From NCBI GenBank assembly GCA_903935095.1, contig CAIZQH010000012.1:103034-167033 (forward strand): a stretch of 64,000 nucleotides of DNA, in the 5' to 3' direction. The notes under the pieces were generated by a model. It worked only from the letters and a program-made list of their open reading frames with translations, was not told where the DNA came from and did not search any database. How positions within the stretch are numbered: position 1 is the first letter of the stretch; each line of letters starts with the position of its first letter. A program made the translations under genes and the position numbers. Source of the DNA: an uncultured Flavobacteriales bacterium (GTDB lineage Bacteria > Bacteroidota > Bacteroidia > Flavobacteriales_D > Crocinitomicaceae). Below are positions 1 to 8,206 of the stretch, piece after piece.

Positions 1-444
1 AATGTTTCCATTTGGCGAGAATTTGGTGATAACCAATTGAAAATTAGCGGGATCATCGTTGATTTCTGGTTGTAGTTGTTGACTAGCAAATACATAATTT
101 CCATCATAAGTCTTAATCAAAGAATAAGAATTTAAAAGAAGCATTCCCAAAGTGTTAACCTCTGTAATTTTGTCCCAGTTATACCCCTTTGTTTCTTCAT
201 CAATGGAAAATGTATAAGATTTAGGCTGCCAACCTCCCTGTAAACCTAAGAGTCCAGCACCAACATAGGTTGAATCTGTCGCAATTAACGCAGTGCATCC
301 AAAGACATAATAATCATTATAATTTTGAGTGACGAAGCCAGCAGATGGGGTCCAATATTTCTCAAAGTAATCGGGGTGATTGGTCTGTTGTGTGAAAGCA
401 ATTGAATAAATCATCAGGGATAAAACTAAAAGTGGTTTTTTCAT
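1..444 (-). CDS. Exported protein of unknown function, N-terminal part (runs off left edge)
   Basis: An open frame reads from an ATG at 444 to the window edge (148 codons) without a stop. It starts with a typical signal peptide (MKKPLLVLSLMIYSIAF, then a polar TQQ cleavage region). The body has short beta-rich segments such as YDGNYVFASQQ and FQLVITKFSPNGN, which resemble the repeated 'user/observer data' strands of propeller-like T9SS cargo proteins. The C-terminus, where a sorting domain would lie, is outside the window. It lies upstream of no obvious operon partner and is separated from the next minus-strand gene by a hairpin at 461-480. Export is well supported; function is unknown. Confidence 0.75.
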   Translation of the reverse strand, partial: MKKPLLVLSLMIYSIAFTQQTNHPDYFEKYWTPSAGFVTQNYNDYYVFGCTALIATDSTYVGAGLLGLQGGWQPKSYTFSIDEETKGYNWDKITEVNTLGMLLLNSYSLIKTYDGNYVFASQQLQPEINDDPANFQLVITKFSPNGNI

Positions 445-460
445 AGCTGATATTTTTAGA

Positions 461-480
461 AATGCCCCTTTCGGGGCATT
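461..480 (-). terminator. Hairpin terminator after the 487-4203 gene
   Basis: A perfect 8-bp inverted repeat (aatgcccc / ggggcatt) with a 4-nt loop begins 7 bases past the stop of the minus-strand 1238-residue gene. It is followed on that strand by only a short T-containing stretch (tctaaaaat), so it may be a weak or non-canonical terminator. It sits between that gene and the next minus-strand gene starting at 444. Confidence 0.55.
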
Positions 481-486
481 AACCGA

Positions 487-3400
487 TTAATATTTAGTGA
501 ACTGACTTTCTAATTGAAGGTCATTGGGATAAACCACTTTCAACACGTACATGCCATTACGCAAAGAACGAATATCAATTGTTGATTTATCTGAACCAAT
601 TTCTTCTTCGTAAACGACTTGACCACCCATGTTAACAATTTTGATTTGTGCCTTATCTTGATCTTCTAAACCTAGATTGAAACTGATAAAATCAGCACTT
701 GGATTTGGAAAAATAGAAAGCCCACAGAATTCATCTAATGATGTCGTTTCTTTTGTAGCCATAGCTGAACGAGTATACACCACTGGTGGGATTTCATCAA
801 AAGCATTAATTTCCATGGCAAACTCAATTAATTTTGTCGCCACTTGAGACTCTAATGAGTTTGGATCAAGATTGCTTAACCCTGACAATTGCCACATAAT
901 TGTCGAGTCAGTTTTTGCCGCCATACAATGTCCCGGAACACTTTCCAATTGTAGAAAAAGACGCTGCAATTGACAATATGATTCAAATCCATTTTCTAAC
1001 TCTAGGATTGTCAAAATGGAGTCTACGGCAACATAATTTTTCATTTTCATGTTTACATCAACTAATTGTATTCTGTTTGCATTATTGAGCGCATTTTCAT
1101 TTAAAGCTTTTGCTAAAGAATCAAGGGAATTTACGATTGTCGTATCACGCATTATCTTGCGTAATATTTCGTTGCCTACTAGCGCTGCCTCTTTTTCATA
1201 TTCATACATCGTTCCCAATAGCACGTCAACTTGACACTTGCCTGTTGGGATGATTAATGATGATTTTAAATAAGCTGGCATTTCGGAATTCAACACGGCA
1301 TTTTTCACTTCTTCATTTAAAGGAGTATTCAACAATAAAATATCTTTTATCATTCCGTATGGAATTCGAGGAGCTTCATTTAATACAGCTACGAGTACAT
1401 CGGGTGTTAATTTACCTGCCAATGGATTCAATTGAGCATTAACCACCATTGGATCTGCATTTTCAATTAACAGTAAAATTGCTTCTTTGTCACCACCATT
1501 AATACTATCTCGGATTTGATCCGCAATCTCAATTAAATCCAATTGCAATTGTTTCAATGGTTTTTGAACCAGGTCAAAACGTAACTGTGGACAATATGTA
1601 TTAAAATTAAAGGAAGGTAATTGGTCGCAAGAATTAATCTGGGTATTCAATGAGTTAAAAAGTCCAATAGATGGTACACTGTGGTTATTTAAATCAGTAA
1701 ATGGTTTGTAACAATAGTCTATTTGTTGAGTTCCTTCATGCCAAAAATCAGCAACTAGTGTACTTGAGTTAGAGAATAAATTACTTGCAGGTGATAAATC
1801 CGAAAGACCAGAAATAGTTAGGCAATTCCCTTGTTGGCTTTTAATTAGCCCAGACGAATAAATATCTGAATTAACTCCGTTTACAAATCGATTACATTTA
1901 AAAGTAAGTCCATGTTCACCAATAGGAAAGGCAGGTGTAGCAGGTAAGCTTCCATTATATCCATGAGCTCGAATGCCATGAGTCACCTTATTAAACGTAT
2001 TTCTATAAATCTCATTATCAAAAGTCAAAAATCCATCTTGATTACTATTGATTATGAAAATTCCATTGGTAGTAATGGAAAGGTCATCCAAACCTTCAAA
2101 TTCATTTCCTGAAACATTGTATTGAGAACAACGATTTAAATTAATTCCTGTTGTATTCTGATAGTTATCTAATTGAAGTATATTATCGTGAATATTTACA
2201 AGATCTACCTTATACATTTGGATTCCTCTAAATACTTTATCAAAAGTTGAATAAGATATATCTATGGTCTGAAGTACTCCAGGATTAGTACCATCAATTC
2301 CAAAAGCCAGATTAGTAAATTGACTATATGTCATATCTTGACATGGAGTTCCATAAATGCCAATCGATTCACAAAGGCCAGAAACGATATAACCTGCATC
2401 TACTGATTTTATTCCACCCCCTCGTTCCATGAACGAAACATTCGATAGTTCATTGGAAAATTCACACCCTAAATACTTTATTCCTGATACATCGTACATG
2501 GAGACATGCCACTTTAAGGTACTATTATTTAATAATTGAGCATTTGTTTTAAATTGACATTTTTCAAAAAGGCTAAAATTTTCATGTTTATAAGATAAGA
2601 ATTCTACATCGCGGTAATTATTCAAAAAAGTTGAATTTTTCGCTGAAACTATGCCCCCTGTTTTAGACCAATCAGTAGAGCCATTGGAATTTAACCCATA
2701 TACTCGAATACCCGTAAGCGCATTTTCAATGACACTTTGATTGATCATTTCCACCGTGCCTTGATTGATTGGTGTTTGAGCAAAATTTGCGTTCCCTTCT
2801 AAAACAATTCCGTCCCACATCGTTCCACATGAACTTGAAGTCAAAATGGTATTGTCCAATTTTAGTTTTGCACCTGGAGATACAATGATTTTTGCATAAT
2901 CCTCAAATTTGATGGTCGAATTTTGAATTGTCAAGGTTACCCCTGGTTGAATGCGCCAGACATCAGCGAAATTCGAATACAAACTATTTTCCCATACTGT
3001 ATTTGATGAAATTAAATTAACACGTTGATTTGTATTTACATAGATGGGGCAACAATCGTCAGTATTAATGAATCGCGCACTATAATCCTCTCCGTCAATT
3101 TGTTTTGGTAAATGAACAAAGTCCGTTACACCATCATGTCCAGAAGGGATTTGAATGATAACATTTGGTCTCAATGAAGGAGTTAATTCTATGTCATCAA
3201 TAAAAAATAATTGATTATCTGTTGTCAAACAGGCTAAAGTTTGATTATTAGTTAGGTAAGTTAATTCTAAATGTGCATCCGTAAAGCTATAACCTGAAGA
3301 CATTGAAACATTATCTTCACTATTAAAATCAGTGTAACTTATAAAATATTCATTGAGTTCATTGTAACTGGTAAAATACAATCTTTCGCCATTTGCACTA

Positions 3401-4203
3401 AATTCGATGCTTTTAACACCTGAATAACCATTTAGTTGATAATTTTCATAGCCTTCTATTTCACCGTTTTCTGGATTAATTTGAACTCGAGAAATATTAT
3501 TTGTTCCATTCACAAAACACAATTGATCACCATCGAAGGACAACTCCACTTCATAAAAAATACTAGAACTTGTCATGCTTAGATTACTCAAGTTGTTGCT
3601 CGAAACAAAGGATATTACTCCTGAATTAGAAATCTTATATACTTTAAGAGTAATGGGTATATTGTGGTTATTGGCATCAACCAAATAAATAAAACGTTCT
3701 TGGTTCGTATTTTCCCTACTAACGGCAATATTTCGATAATTCACTTGAGAACCTGAAATAGAAGTTACGGTTGAAATAATTGGGGAATTCGTTTGTTGTA
3801 AATTGATTAATTTTACTGTGGTAGTAGACGCACCCCAACCACAATCGGTAGTAAAAAGAAAATACTTACATGGATTACCTGGAAAAGGAACAATCATTGG
3901 CGGTGGATCTTGGAAAAAGTCCTCAGGTATGTCATCTACATAATACCCATTACGGTCATGTAATTCACCATCTGAGAAACTGAAAAGCATTTCATTATTT
4001 AAACTATGAATGCCATCACTAAAATATTGTGGAACGGCATCCCCCATATTCGGTAAAGAACTTAGTTCAGGATTGATCCCATGAGAAAAATCGATTTGTT
4101 GATTCCCAAAATACCAAACATGTTGTTGGCTTTGGCTCCAGGTTTGTTGCAACATGGCAGAAAGCACTAGGGTCGCGAAATAAATTGCATACTTTTTTTT
4201 CAT
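487..4203 (-). CDS. Large T9SS-exported protein with propeller-like and beta-helix regions
   Basis: This 1238-residue protein has an N-terminal signal peptide (about residues 1-24). Residues about 30-370 hold repeated beta strands of propeller type (for example FSANGERLYFTSYNE). Residues about 390-830 look like a right-handed parallel beta-helix, with repeated short strands and asparagine turns (TLTIQNSTIKFEDYAKI, LKLDNTILTSS). A more helical stretch follows. The last roughly 80 residues are a T9SS type A sorting domain with the FPNPSADFISF motif, a GGQVVYEE turn and NGMYVLKV near the end. Such proteins are exported across the outer membrane and anchored or released. Ligand and function are unknown. 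Confidence 0.85.
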   Translation of the reverse strand: MKKKYAIYFATLVLSAMLQQTWSQSQQHVWYFGNQQIDFSHGINPELSSLPNMGDAVPQYFSDGIHSLNNEMLFSFSDGELHDRNGYYVDDIPEDFFQDPPPMIVPFPGNPCKYFLFTTDCGWGASTTTVKLINLQQTNSPIISTVTSISGSQVNYRNIAVSRENTNQERFIYLVDANNHNIPITLKVYKISNSGVISFVSSNNLSNLSMTSSSIFYEVELSFDGDQLCFVNGTNNISRVQINPENGEIEGYENYQLNGYSGVKSIEFSANGERLYFTSYNELNEYFISYTDFNSEDNVSMSSGYSFTDAHLELTYLTNNQTLACLTTDNQLFFIDDIELTPSLRPNVIIQIPSGHDGVTDFVHLPKQIDGEDYSARFINTDDCCPIYVNTNQRVNLISSNTVWENSLYSNFADVWRIQPGVTLTIQNSTIKFEDYAKIIVSPGAKLKLDNTILTSSSCGTMWDGIVLEGNANFAQTPINQGTVEMINQSVIENALTGIRVYGLNSNGSTDWSKTGGIVSAKNSTFLNNYRDVEFLSYKHENFSLFEKCQFKTNAQLLNNSTLKWHVSMYDVSGIKYLGCEFSNELSNVSFMERGGGIKSVDAGYIVSGLCESIGIYGTPCQDMTYSQFTNLAFGIDGTNPGVLQTIDISYSTFDKVFRGIQMYKVDLVNIHDNILQLDNYQNTTGINLNRCSQYNVSGNEFEGLDDLSITTNGIFIINSNQDGFLTFDNEIYRNTFNKVTHGIRAHGYNGSLPATPAFPIGEHGLTFKCNRFVNGVNSDIYSSGLIKSQQGNCLTISGLSDLSPASNLFSNSSTLVADFWHEGTQQIDYCYKPFTDLNNHSVPSIGLFNSLNTQINSCDQLPSFNFNTYCPQLRFDLVQKPLKQLQLDLIEIADQIRDSINGGDKEAILLLIENADPMVVNAQLNPLAGKLTPDVLVAVLNEAPRIPYGMIKDILLLNTPLNEEVKNAVLNSEMPAYLKSSLIIPTGKCQVDVLLGTMYEYEKEAALVGNEILRKIMRDTTIVNSLDSLAKALNENALNNANRIQLVDVNMKMKNYVAVDSILTILELENGFESYCQLQRLFLQLESVPGHCMAAKTDSTIMWQLSGLSNLDPNSLESQVATKLIEFAMEINAFDEIPPVVYTRSAMATKETTSLDEFCGLSIFPNPSADFISFNLGLEDQDKAQIKIVNMGGQVVYEEEIGSDKSTIDIRSLRNGMYVLKVVYPNDLQLESQFTKY

Positions 4204-4314
4204 ATAAATAGATTTAATTAATAATTGACCAAATCTATTTTCTTAGTAGGAGCACAGCAAATTAAAAGCCCCTAACAATTTTGCTGAAATGAAACCAGAG
4301 AAGTACTATTTATT

Positions 4315-5070
4315 CTAAATCTCACCTCTTAGTCGTGTCATTCTTCGATTTCTTCGAGCGTCTTCAACCGCATTAAAGCCTCCTTCAATTTCTTCGTTTG
4401 TGCGTGGAATGTATACTCCATTTATGATACAAACACGCATCAATGCGTTTGAAGTTTTAACATCAAATGCTCTCATTAATTTTGTTCTTGTGAGGTCAAC
4501 GGTCTTTTTTGAGGCTGAGATTTTATCCGCAATTTCTTCACTTCTGAGTCCATCACAAATCATCATGAGTACTTCTAAATCTCTGTCCGTAAGAGAATTG
4601 TGTTGTTTTATTTGTTCAATGTTTTTTTGCTCCTCATATCCGCTGAAAATTGTATTTTCCGCAAAAGGACTTAGATGTTTACCGACTTTATATACTTTCT
4701 CTATTGCTTCAACCATTTCAGCAATAGAGCAATTTTTAAGTAAATAAGCCGAGACTCCTTCTTTAAGCAATTTAAAAGCTATTTCTGGGTCGTCATGCAT
4801 AGAAAGTATGATAACCTTTACAGGAATATTTTCTCGAACTATTTTTTTGAAAGTTTTGACTCCATTTAATATGGGCATTTCAATATCTAACAAAACAATA
4901 TCGATTGGATGGCTTGTCAACTTTTCAAGAAATTCTTGACCGTTTTCAGCTTCAAATACAATTTCAAATTGATTACGGAACTCGCTTAATAACTTAGCGA
5001 TTCCAGTTCTCACCAAAAGTTGGTCATCAACTATGGCAATTCTAATGGGCTTAAGATTGATCATGTCCAT
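4315..5070 (-). CDS. NarL/LuxR-family response regulator
   Basis: The protein is 251 residues long. The receiver domain occupies residues about 8-130, with acidic-pocket D15-D16, the phospho-acceptor D62 in VLLDIEMPILNG, a conserved S/T-equivalent in ILSMHDD and the lysine in YLLKN. A LuxR-type helix-turn-helix follows at about 160-225 (LTDRDLEVLMMICDGLRSEEIA). Phosphorylation by the adjacent kinase should control DNA binding. The start lies 4 bases after the stop of the histidine kinase, so the two are probably co-transcribed. The tail after the HTH (about 25 residues, Arg-rich) is longer than usual. Target genes cannot be read from the sequence; the neighbouring exported proteins are possible targets. 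Confidence 0.9.
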   Translation of the reverse strand: MDMINLKPIRIAIVDDQLLVRTGIAKLLSEFRNQFEIVFEAENGQEFLEKLTSHPIDIVLLDIEMPILNGVKTFKKIVRENIPVKVIILSMHDDPEIAFKLLKEGVSAYLLKNCSIAEMVEAIEKVYKVGKHLSPFAENTIFSGYEEQKNIEQIKQHNSLTDRDLEVLMMICDGLRSEEIADKISASKKTVDLTRTKLMRAFDVKTSNALMRVCIINGVYIPRTNEEIEGGFNAVEDARRNRRMTRLRGEI

Positions 5071-5074
5071 GAAA

Positions 5075-5875
5075 TTAATCTATTTGTTTCGATAGTTTGA
5101 TAAGACCGGTATTGTTATCTCTGCTAAAGAAAAGTTGAGCTTGAATCATGTTGAGTCGGTAGCGAATGTTTTCTAAGCCTAGATTTTCAGAATATTCAGA
5201 TAAACGCAAATAATCATCTTGGGTGATGGTAATACCATCATGTTCTATACAGAGCAAAAGGTTTTGATTTTCAAAACAGATTTTTATGGAAATAGAATTC
5301 GGGTGACTATGCTTCAGTAAATTGGTAATTAGTTCACTAGCAATATAAAAGAAGTGCATCATCACCTCGTCAGAAAGTTCAACTTCCTCCGGTAGTTCAT
5401 CAATAAATTTAAAATCATTGATCACATGTTTGGACTTTTGAGAACTCATTCGCCTGAGGCTTTCAGCCAATCCAAAACGGACTAAATAATGAGGCATTAA
5501 CTCTTTGAATAAATTTCTGAGATTGTGAGTTCCTTCGTCCAAGAGTTCAACTGCATTGTAAAAAAATTCTTTGTTTACTTGCCCTTTTTTAAAGCTGTCC
5601 TCCACATGGGATAAATTTTTACTGACAATAGAGAGAAGCGCGCCAACTTCATCGTGTAATCGACGCGCAATTCTGTTTCGTTCTGTTTCTTGGGATGTAA
5701 TAGTATTGTGTAACAGCTCAATTTCTTTTTTATCTTTTTCTTCTTGTATCAACCGGTTCCCAAGTTCATGTATCACTTGATTTTTACGAGCAAGTAAAAC
5801 CATTCCTAATCCCATTAAAAATGCAAAACCCATACTTAGGGCTATTATCAATCCTATTTCTTCCGGAGAGACCAT
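5075..5875 (-). CDS. Sensor histidine kinase (HisKA_3/HATPase type)
   Basis: This is a short 266-residue kinase. One membrane helix spans residues about 6-28, followed by a coiled-coil linker (30-65). The HisKA_3 dimerisation helix has the phospho-acceptor H74 in ARRLHDEVGALLS, and a HATPase_c domain has its N-box near N185 (ELITNLLKHSH). A weak EHDGI stands in for the usual DxGxG, and a GLENI element follows. It has no extracytoplasmic sensor of its own. Its first codons overlap the end of the preceding membrane-protein gene by 22 bases, which suggests that protein supplies sensing. It should phosphorylate the regulator encoded immediately downstream. Confidence 0.85.
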   Translation of the reverse strand: MVSPEEIGLIIALSMGFAFLMGLGMVLLARKNQVIHELGNRLIQEEKDKKEIELLHNTITSQETERNRIARRLHDEVGALLSIVSKNLSHVEDSFKKGQVNKEFFYNAVELLDEGTHNLRNLFKELMPHYLVRFGLAESLRRMSSQKSKHVINDFKFIDELPEEVELSDEVMMHFFYIASELITNLLKHSHPNSISIKICFENQNLLLCIEHDGITITQDDYLRLSEYSENLGLENIRYRLNMIQAQLFFSRDNNTGLIKLSKQID

Positions 5876-6507
5876 ATTGTAAAAGTATTGGATAAATTAA
5901 ATAGGACGGATAAAGTGGCTAAAACGATAAATCCATAATCAAAAGCTTTCTCATTAGCAATTGCATACTGCTCAAAAAGCAGGTAAAAAATAGATGCCAA
6001 ATAGTATATAAAAACTGAAATAAGAGGAGTGGATTTTTGTTTTGGTGAGTTATTGAAATAAAGATAATACCAACCTAATCCAATAATAATACTATAGGTA
6101 AAAATAGCGCTTAGTGAGTTCAAGTGGGTTAAATCGGACGTTAAGAAAAGATCTGATAAAAACACTAAAAAAGCGCAGAACATTAGTAAATTCAATATAC
6201 TTATCCTTTTCTCTAAATCAAATAATTTGGATATAATAAGAAATTCAATTAAAACCGAAAAGTGATAAATCGGAATTGAATTTTTTATGGTAAACATTAA
6301 AATTAAAATTCCAATATTTGACATTAACCTTTCAAATGTTAATAGTTGATACCAGAACTTAAAATCAGAAGGATTAAAGGAAATAGATTTATAATAAAGG
6401 ATATTTATAAGAACTGGTAGAGCACTTGAAATAATAGAAAGATAAAAAAGTAATATTACTGTATTCAAGAATTCAATGGATTTTTCCCTGAACAATAAGG
6501 AGGACAA
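5854..6507 (-). CDS. Polytopic membrane protein, possible sensor partner of the kinase
   Basis: The protein has 217 residues with about six or seven predicted hydrophobic segments (for example 15-37, 55-75, 80-95, 105-122, 130-150, 163-180, 193-212) and short polar loops. No known family motif is recognised. It is encoded between a small soluble protein (43-base overlap at its start) and the histidine kinase (22-base overlap at its end). This tight coupling suggests it belongs to the signalling unit, perhaps as the membrane sensor missing from the kinase. That role is inferred from position only. Confidence 0.65.
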   Translation of the reverse strand: MSSLLFREKSIEFLNTVILLFYLSIISSALPVLINILYYKSISFNPSDFKFWYQLLTFERLMSNIGILILMFTIKNSIPIYHFSVLIEFLIISKLFDLEKRISILNLLMFCAFLVFLSDLFLTSDLTHLNSLSAIFTYSIIIGLGWYYLYFNNSPKQKSTPLISVFIYYLASIFYLLFEQYAIANEKAFDYGFIVLATLSVLFNLSNTFTIWSLRKK

Positions 6508-6779
6508 ATGGCACCGCGGTCAGCAAGAATTCCTTGGTAGAGGTCATTCCCTAAACTATCGACTCCTGTAATAACGAGGTTGGTTGCTCCGGCATCGTTT
6601 TTTGCAAAGTAAAATCTCAACCCTTGACATTCATTTTGATTTAATATTTCCTTAAGAATCTGCTTGGAAAAATTAACTGCAATTGTTTCACCGGGTTGAA
6701 CCGAATTTCTGTAACGTGAAGTCATTTCTGACCCTTCTTCCAAGGTGATAAATTCACCTTCATTTCCATTCAAAGACAT
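6465..6779 (-). CDS. Small soluble protein of unknown function
   Basis: The protein has 104 residues, no signal peptide and no membrane helix. It has a mixed alpha/beta look with an IAVNFSKQILKEIL helix and a FYFAKNDAGATNLVITGVD strand pair, and ends in a Cys-containing segment (ICPPYCSG). The ATG at 6779 is the first in frame. The gene opens a run of four overlapping minus-strand genes that includes the kinase and the response regulator, so it may provide or modulate the signal. I do not recognise the family with certainty. Confidence 0.6.
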   Translation of the reverse strand: MSLNGNEGEFITLEEGSEMTSRYRNSVQPGETIAVNFSKQILKEILNQNECQGLRFYFAKNDAGATNLVITGVDSLGNDLYQGILADRGAICPPYCSGKNPLNS

Positions 6780-6928
6780 AGTATTATTATTAAAGTTAGA
6801 AATAAATTATTTTCGACACGAAATTAAAATTATAAGTTCATTTAGGTAATAAGATTGTTTGATAATAGGAATATTGGTAATCATATTTAGAATAAGTACT
6901 AATTTAAAAAAAAGGTAAAATTATACGG

Positions 6929-8206
6929 TTATTGCACTTGAATCTGTCTCACCGCCGTTTTACCTTCGCTACTGACCTTCACTAAGTAATTACCTGGACT
7001 CAAGAACTGACAATCGACAGCGAAATGTGTGTTTTGGATATCGGTGAAAGTGGCTAATTGGCGTCCGGATAAATCACAGATTTCCAATTGGTCCAGTAAG
7101 GAGCTTGATTCAATGTTAAGTTCGTTGACCGCTGGATTTGGATAAACTTCAAGGGAGAATCCATCAAGGTCGTTTGTTAAACCAACGTTTTGCAGCGGTT
7201 GCGTGACATAATTCGTGGTGATGCCACCTGCGTTTGTGGTTTTTAGCAACTTAATTATACCCGAATCTTGGTTAACAGCAAAAGCGTAAGCGATATCGTT
7301 ATCGATAAATTCTAATCGAGTGAAAAAAAGCAATGAATCAGACGGTAAGGTACAAACCTGTTTGAAAAAACTTTGACCTCCATCCATGCTGCGCAATGGC
7401 CTTTGGTTGATTCCGAAAATTCCGCTTGCATTGATGGCAACTTTGGAAATACCTCCGATTATGAAGTGAATTACACTTGTGTTACCCCCAAGTTCAGAAA
7501 TGGTAAGAGCGTCTAACATGTTTCCCCATCCATCATTACAGTGATTAATTCGTACTAAAGTATCTCCGTAAGATCCCGTAGATTCAACTCCTCCGATGCC
7601 ATAGCATTCTAGCACGTTTGTTTGTGCAGTAAGGGAAGATGTATTCGTAAAATACACGTCATTGTTGTAAAAAGAAGCCACTTCTGTACCTAAATTGACA
7701 AGGAATTTTCCAGAGCTGGTGTTTAGCAATGACCAATTCGTGCCATAATTGTTTGTGAAATACATCCCATCATAACAACTCACAAATCCGGTGCTGTCAT
7801 TTGTAAATACCATGCAATCGCTTTCTAAAATGCCCAAAGTGTTGAATATTTCGTGTTGGCTCCAAGTCTGACCTGCATCCATTGAACGATATATTTGTTT
7901 GCTTTGATAAGAACCGGGATTCACAATTAAATTACCAGCAGCGTAGATAATGGAATCCGATACCATTACAATATTTATAAAATAACCTTCCACAGTTGTT
8001 GTAGAATCCCAAGTAATTCCACCATCAATGGTGCGGTAAAAGGTATTTGTATTATTGCTATATGAAATAAGAAATCCTCGTTCTTCATTGATAAAATCGA
8101 AATCTGTTATAGAATGAATAGGAGATGATACATCAAATGTTTTCACAGGGCTCCATTGAGCTTGTAACATGTGACTAAAAAATAGAAGACATATTAATGG
8201 TTTCAT
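6929..8206 (-). CDS. T9SS-exported YCF48/BNR-type beta-propeller protein
   Basis: The protein has 425 residues. A signal peptide covers residues 1-16. Repeats of the BNR/YCF48 type follow (GGITWDS, AGQTWSQ, YGTNWSLL, GGQSFFKQ), indicating a sortilin-like beta-propeller. The last roughly 75 residues form a T9SS sorting domain (VYPNPAVNELNIESS, SGRQLATF, SPGNYLVKV). The start ATG overlaps the stop of the 1304-residue gene by 4 bases, so translation of the two exported proteins is coupled. It is a surface or secreted protein; the partner or substrate is unknown. Confidence 0.85.
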   Translation of the reverse strand: MKPLICLLFFSHMLQAQWSPVKTFDVSSPIHSITDFDFINEERGFLISYSNNTNTFYRTIDGGITWDSTTTVEGYFINIVMVSDSIIYAAGNLIVNPGSYQSKQIYRSMDAGQTWSQHEIFNTLGILESDCMVFTNDSTGFVSCYDGMYFTNNYGTNWSLLNTSSGKFLVNLGTEVASFYNNDVYFTNTSSLTAQTNVLECYGIGGVESTGSYGDTLVRINHCNDGWGNMLDALTISELGGNTSVIHFIIGGISKVAINASGIFGINQRPLRSMDGGQSFFKQVCTLPSDSLLFFTRLEFIDNDIAYAFAVNQDSGIIKLLKTTNAGGITTNYVTQPLQNVGLTNDLDGFSLEVYPNPAVNELNIESSSLLDQLEICDLSGRQLATFTDIQNTHFAVDCQFLSPGNYLVKVSSEGKTAVRQIQVQ

